A stretch of DNA of 64,000 nucleotides. Origin: Cheiracanthium punctorium (lineage: Eukaryota > Arthropoda > Arachnida > Araneae > Cheiracanthiidae). Made by a program: the position numbers and the translations under genes. The stretch lies in assembly GCA_038373885.1 (NCBI GenBank), contig JAWZYV010012252.1, positions 930,001-994,000 on the forward strand, given 5' to 3'. This document shows positions 63,384 to 64,000 of the stretch, in pieces (the first letter of the stretch is position 1; every line of letters starts with the position of its first letter). The notes beneath the pieces are model-generated. The model searched no databases, was not told where the DNA came from, and saw only the letters and a program-made list of their open reading frames with translations.

Positions 63384-63653
63384 AAGTGGCAGTCACTCTT
63401 AAAAAGGGTCATAGCTCACTCTTGATCAGAGCGCTCCACTCTTTAAGGGATGGCGTGCTGTCACCCTTTCCTTAGAGTGAGGCACTCTTTCCCGGAGTGG
63501 GTTTTTGAATTCTCACTCCTAGTCCAGAGTCAGAAATGTCACTCTTCAGAATAGTGATTTCTCACTCTATGGAGGTTGGCTGATTTTTGTCACGAAGGTA
63601 GGGTGATATATCACTCCTCAGCACTGGTTTTTCACTCTTGATTATTAAGAGAG
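63384..63653. repeat. Right terminal GAGTGA array
   Basis: About a dozen copies of TCACTC(T) and variants lie in 270 bases. The composition and spacing are the same as at 51185-51425, and the outermost 22 bases are its inverted match. Confidence 0.75.
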
Positions 63654-64000
63654 TAGAAACATAAAAGATAGGACGGTTGTAAATCAGCTTTTGAAACGTT
63701 GTTTCAATTTTAACACGTAGGTGACCACTCATAACACTTACAGTACACAGCGATAGAGAACTTACAGTGAAGTATATTATCTTTTAACAGAGCCATTCAA
63801 AAACAGTGGTGTCAGTCAACTTTCCTTCCGGAAATTAGAAAGGAAATCATTAGCCGATATAAAAATCGTAAAACGCGATAGACAAATTATTTTATTGAGA
63901 TAATTTTCGTTTTTTTTTTCAAATTTCATTGAATATATAAAAATTTAATGATTTCTTTTTCTCAAATACGATCTAAATTGAGGGAAATCAAGCATGGAAA
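63654..64000. other. Right flank of the window
   Basis: About 350 bases outside the 12.5-kb element with no gene or repeat that I can support. Confidence 0.7.

Larger units (their letters stand above)
51181..63653. mobile_element. Putative 12.5-kb transposable element with inverted ends
   Basis: The two tips are inverted copies: CTCTCTTAA at 51181 faces TTAAGAGAG ending at 63653, and the match extends over 22 bases with three mismatches. Each tip is flanked by TA. Both terminal 250 bases are packed with AGAGTGA or its complement TCACTCT. Further in, AT-rich repeat blocks occur in direct copies on the left (52680-53375, 54500-55245) and inverted on the right (about 62000-62935). The central 6.5 kb is mostly single-copy. 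The element class is not recognised. Confidence 0.6.

Overview
This is a eukaryotic nuclear window, AT-rich, with long introns full of diverse transposons. The protein evidence, hAT, Tc3-like, mariner-like, piggyBac and Helitron remnants, a Jockey/I-type LINE and tRNA-derived SINEs all fit an arthropod. I lean towards an arachnid such as a spider, but that is inference. There are no operons, CRISPR arrays or prokaryotic signals, and nearly all open frames over 60 codons are chance frames.

One host gene dominates the window. Reading the minus strand and joining GT-AG exons by hand gives an uninterrupted 1410-base coding sequence in 13 coding exons, from the start codon at 34615 to the stop at 158. 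It encodes a 469-residue 12-helix major facilitator protein that I recognise as SLC18B1, the vesicular polyamine transporter. All exon phases agree. A 3' UTR with an AATAAA signal lies at the window start. A likely non-coding first exon ends at 49468, so the gene probably covers about 49.5 kb.

The introns hold most of the other content. From left to right these are: a weak transposase relic (1.3 kb); a mariner-type terminus (4.4 kb); a palindromic MITE (5.7 kb); a piggyBac MITE inside a tRNA-derived SINE (7.8-8.5 kb); a degenerate DDE transposase with a back-to-front fragment of a second copy (10.7-11.4 kb); a Tc3-like element inside a larger TIR-bounded interval (14.9-17.1 kb); a LINE remnant (18.0-19.5 kb); a foldback element and a tRNA-Glu-like relic (22.5-23.1 kb); two SINE copies, one with a perfect 12-base target duplication (26.7-27.7 kb); another transposase relic, a third SINE copy and an orphan heat-shock-type promoter (29.2-30.9 kb); and a hAT-type element with a perfect 8-base target duplication close to the first coding exon (32.9-34.2 kb).

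The large first intron (34.6-49.5 kb) contains a MITE, SINEs and a dense repeat block at 41.2-46.7 kb. That block has a tandem duplication of about 1.3 kb, three foldback palindromes, two hAT MITEs in identical flanks, two tRNA-His(GTG)-like sequences and a Helitron-type 3' end.

Upstream of the gene, 51181-63653 looks like one 12.5-kb transposable element. It has inverted ends flanked by TA, terminal arrays of a GAGTGA motif, subterminal repeat blocks in inverted orientation, and a series of exon-like segments on the plus strand running from a promoter-like left end to a polyadenylation site. I cannot assign it to a known superfamily, and it is the best candidate here for something undescribed.
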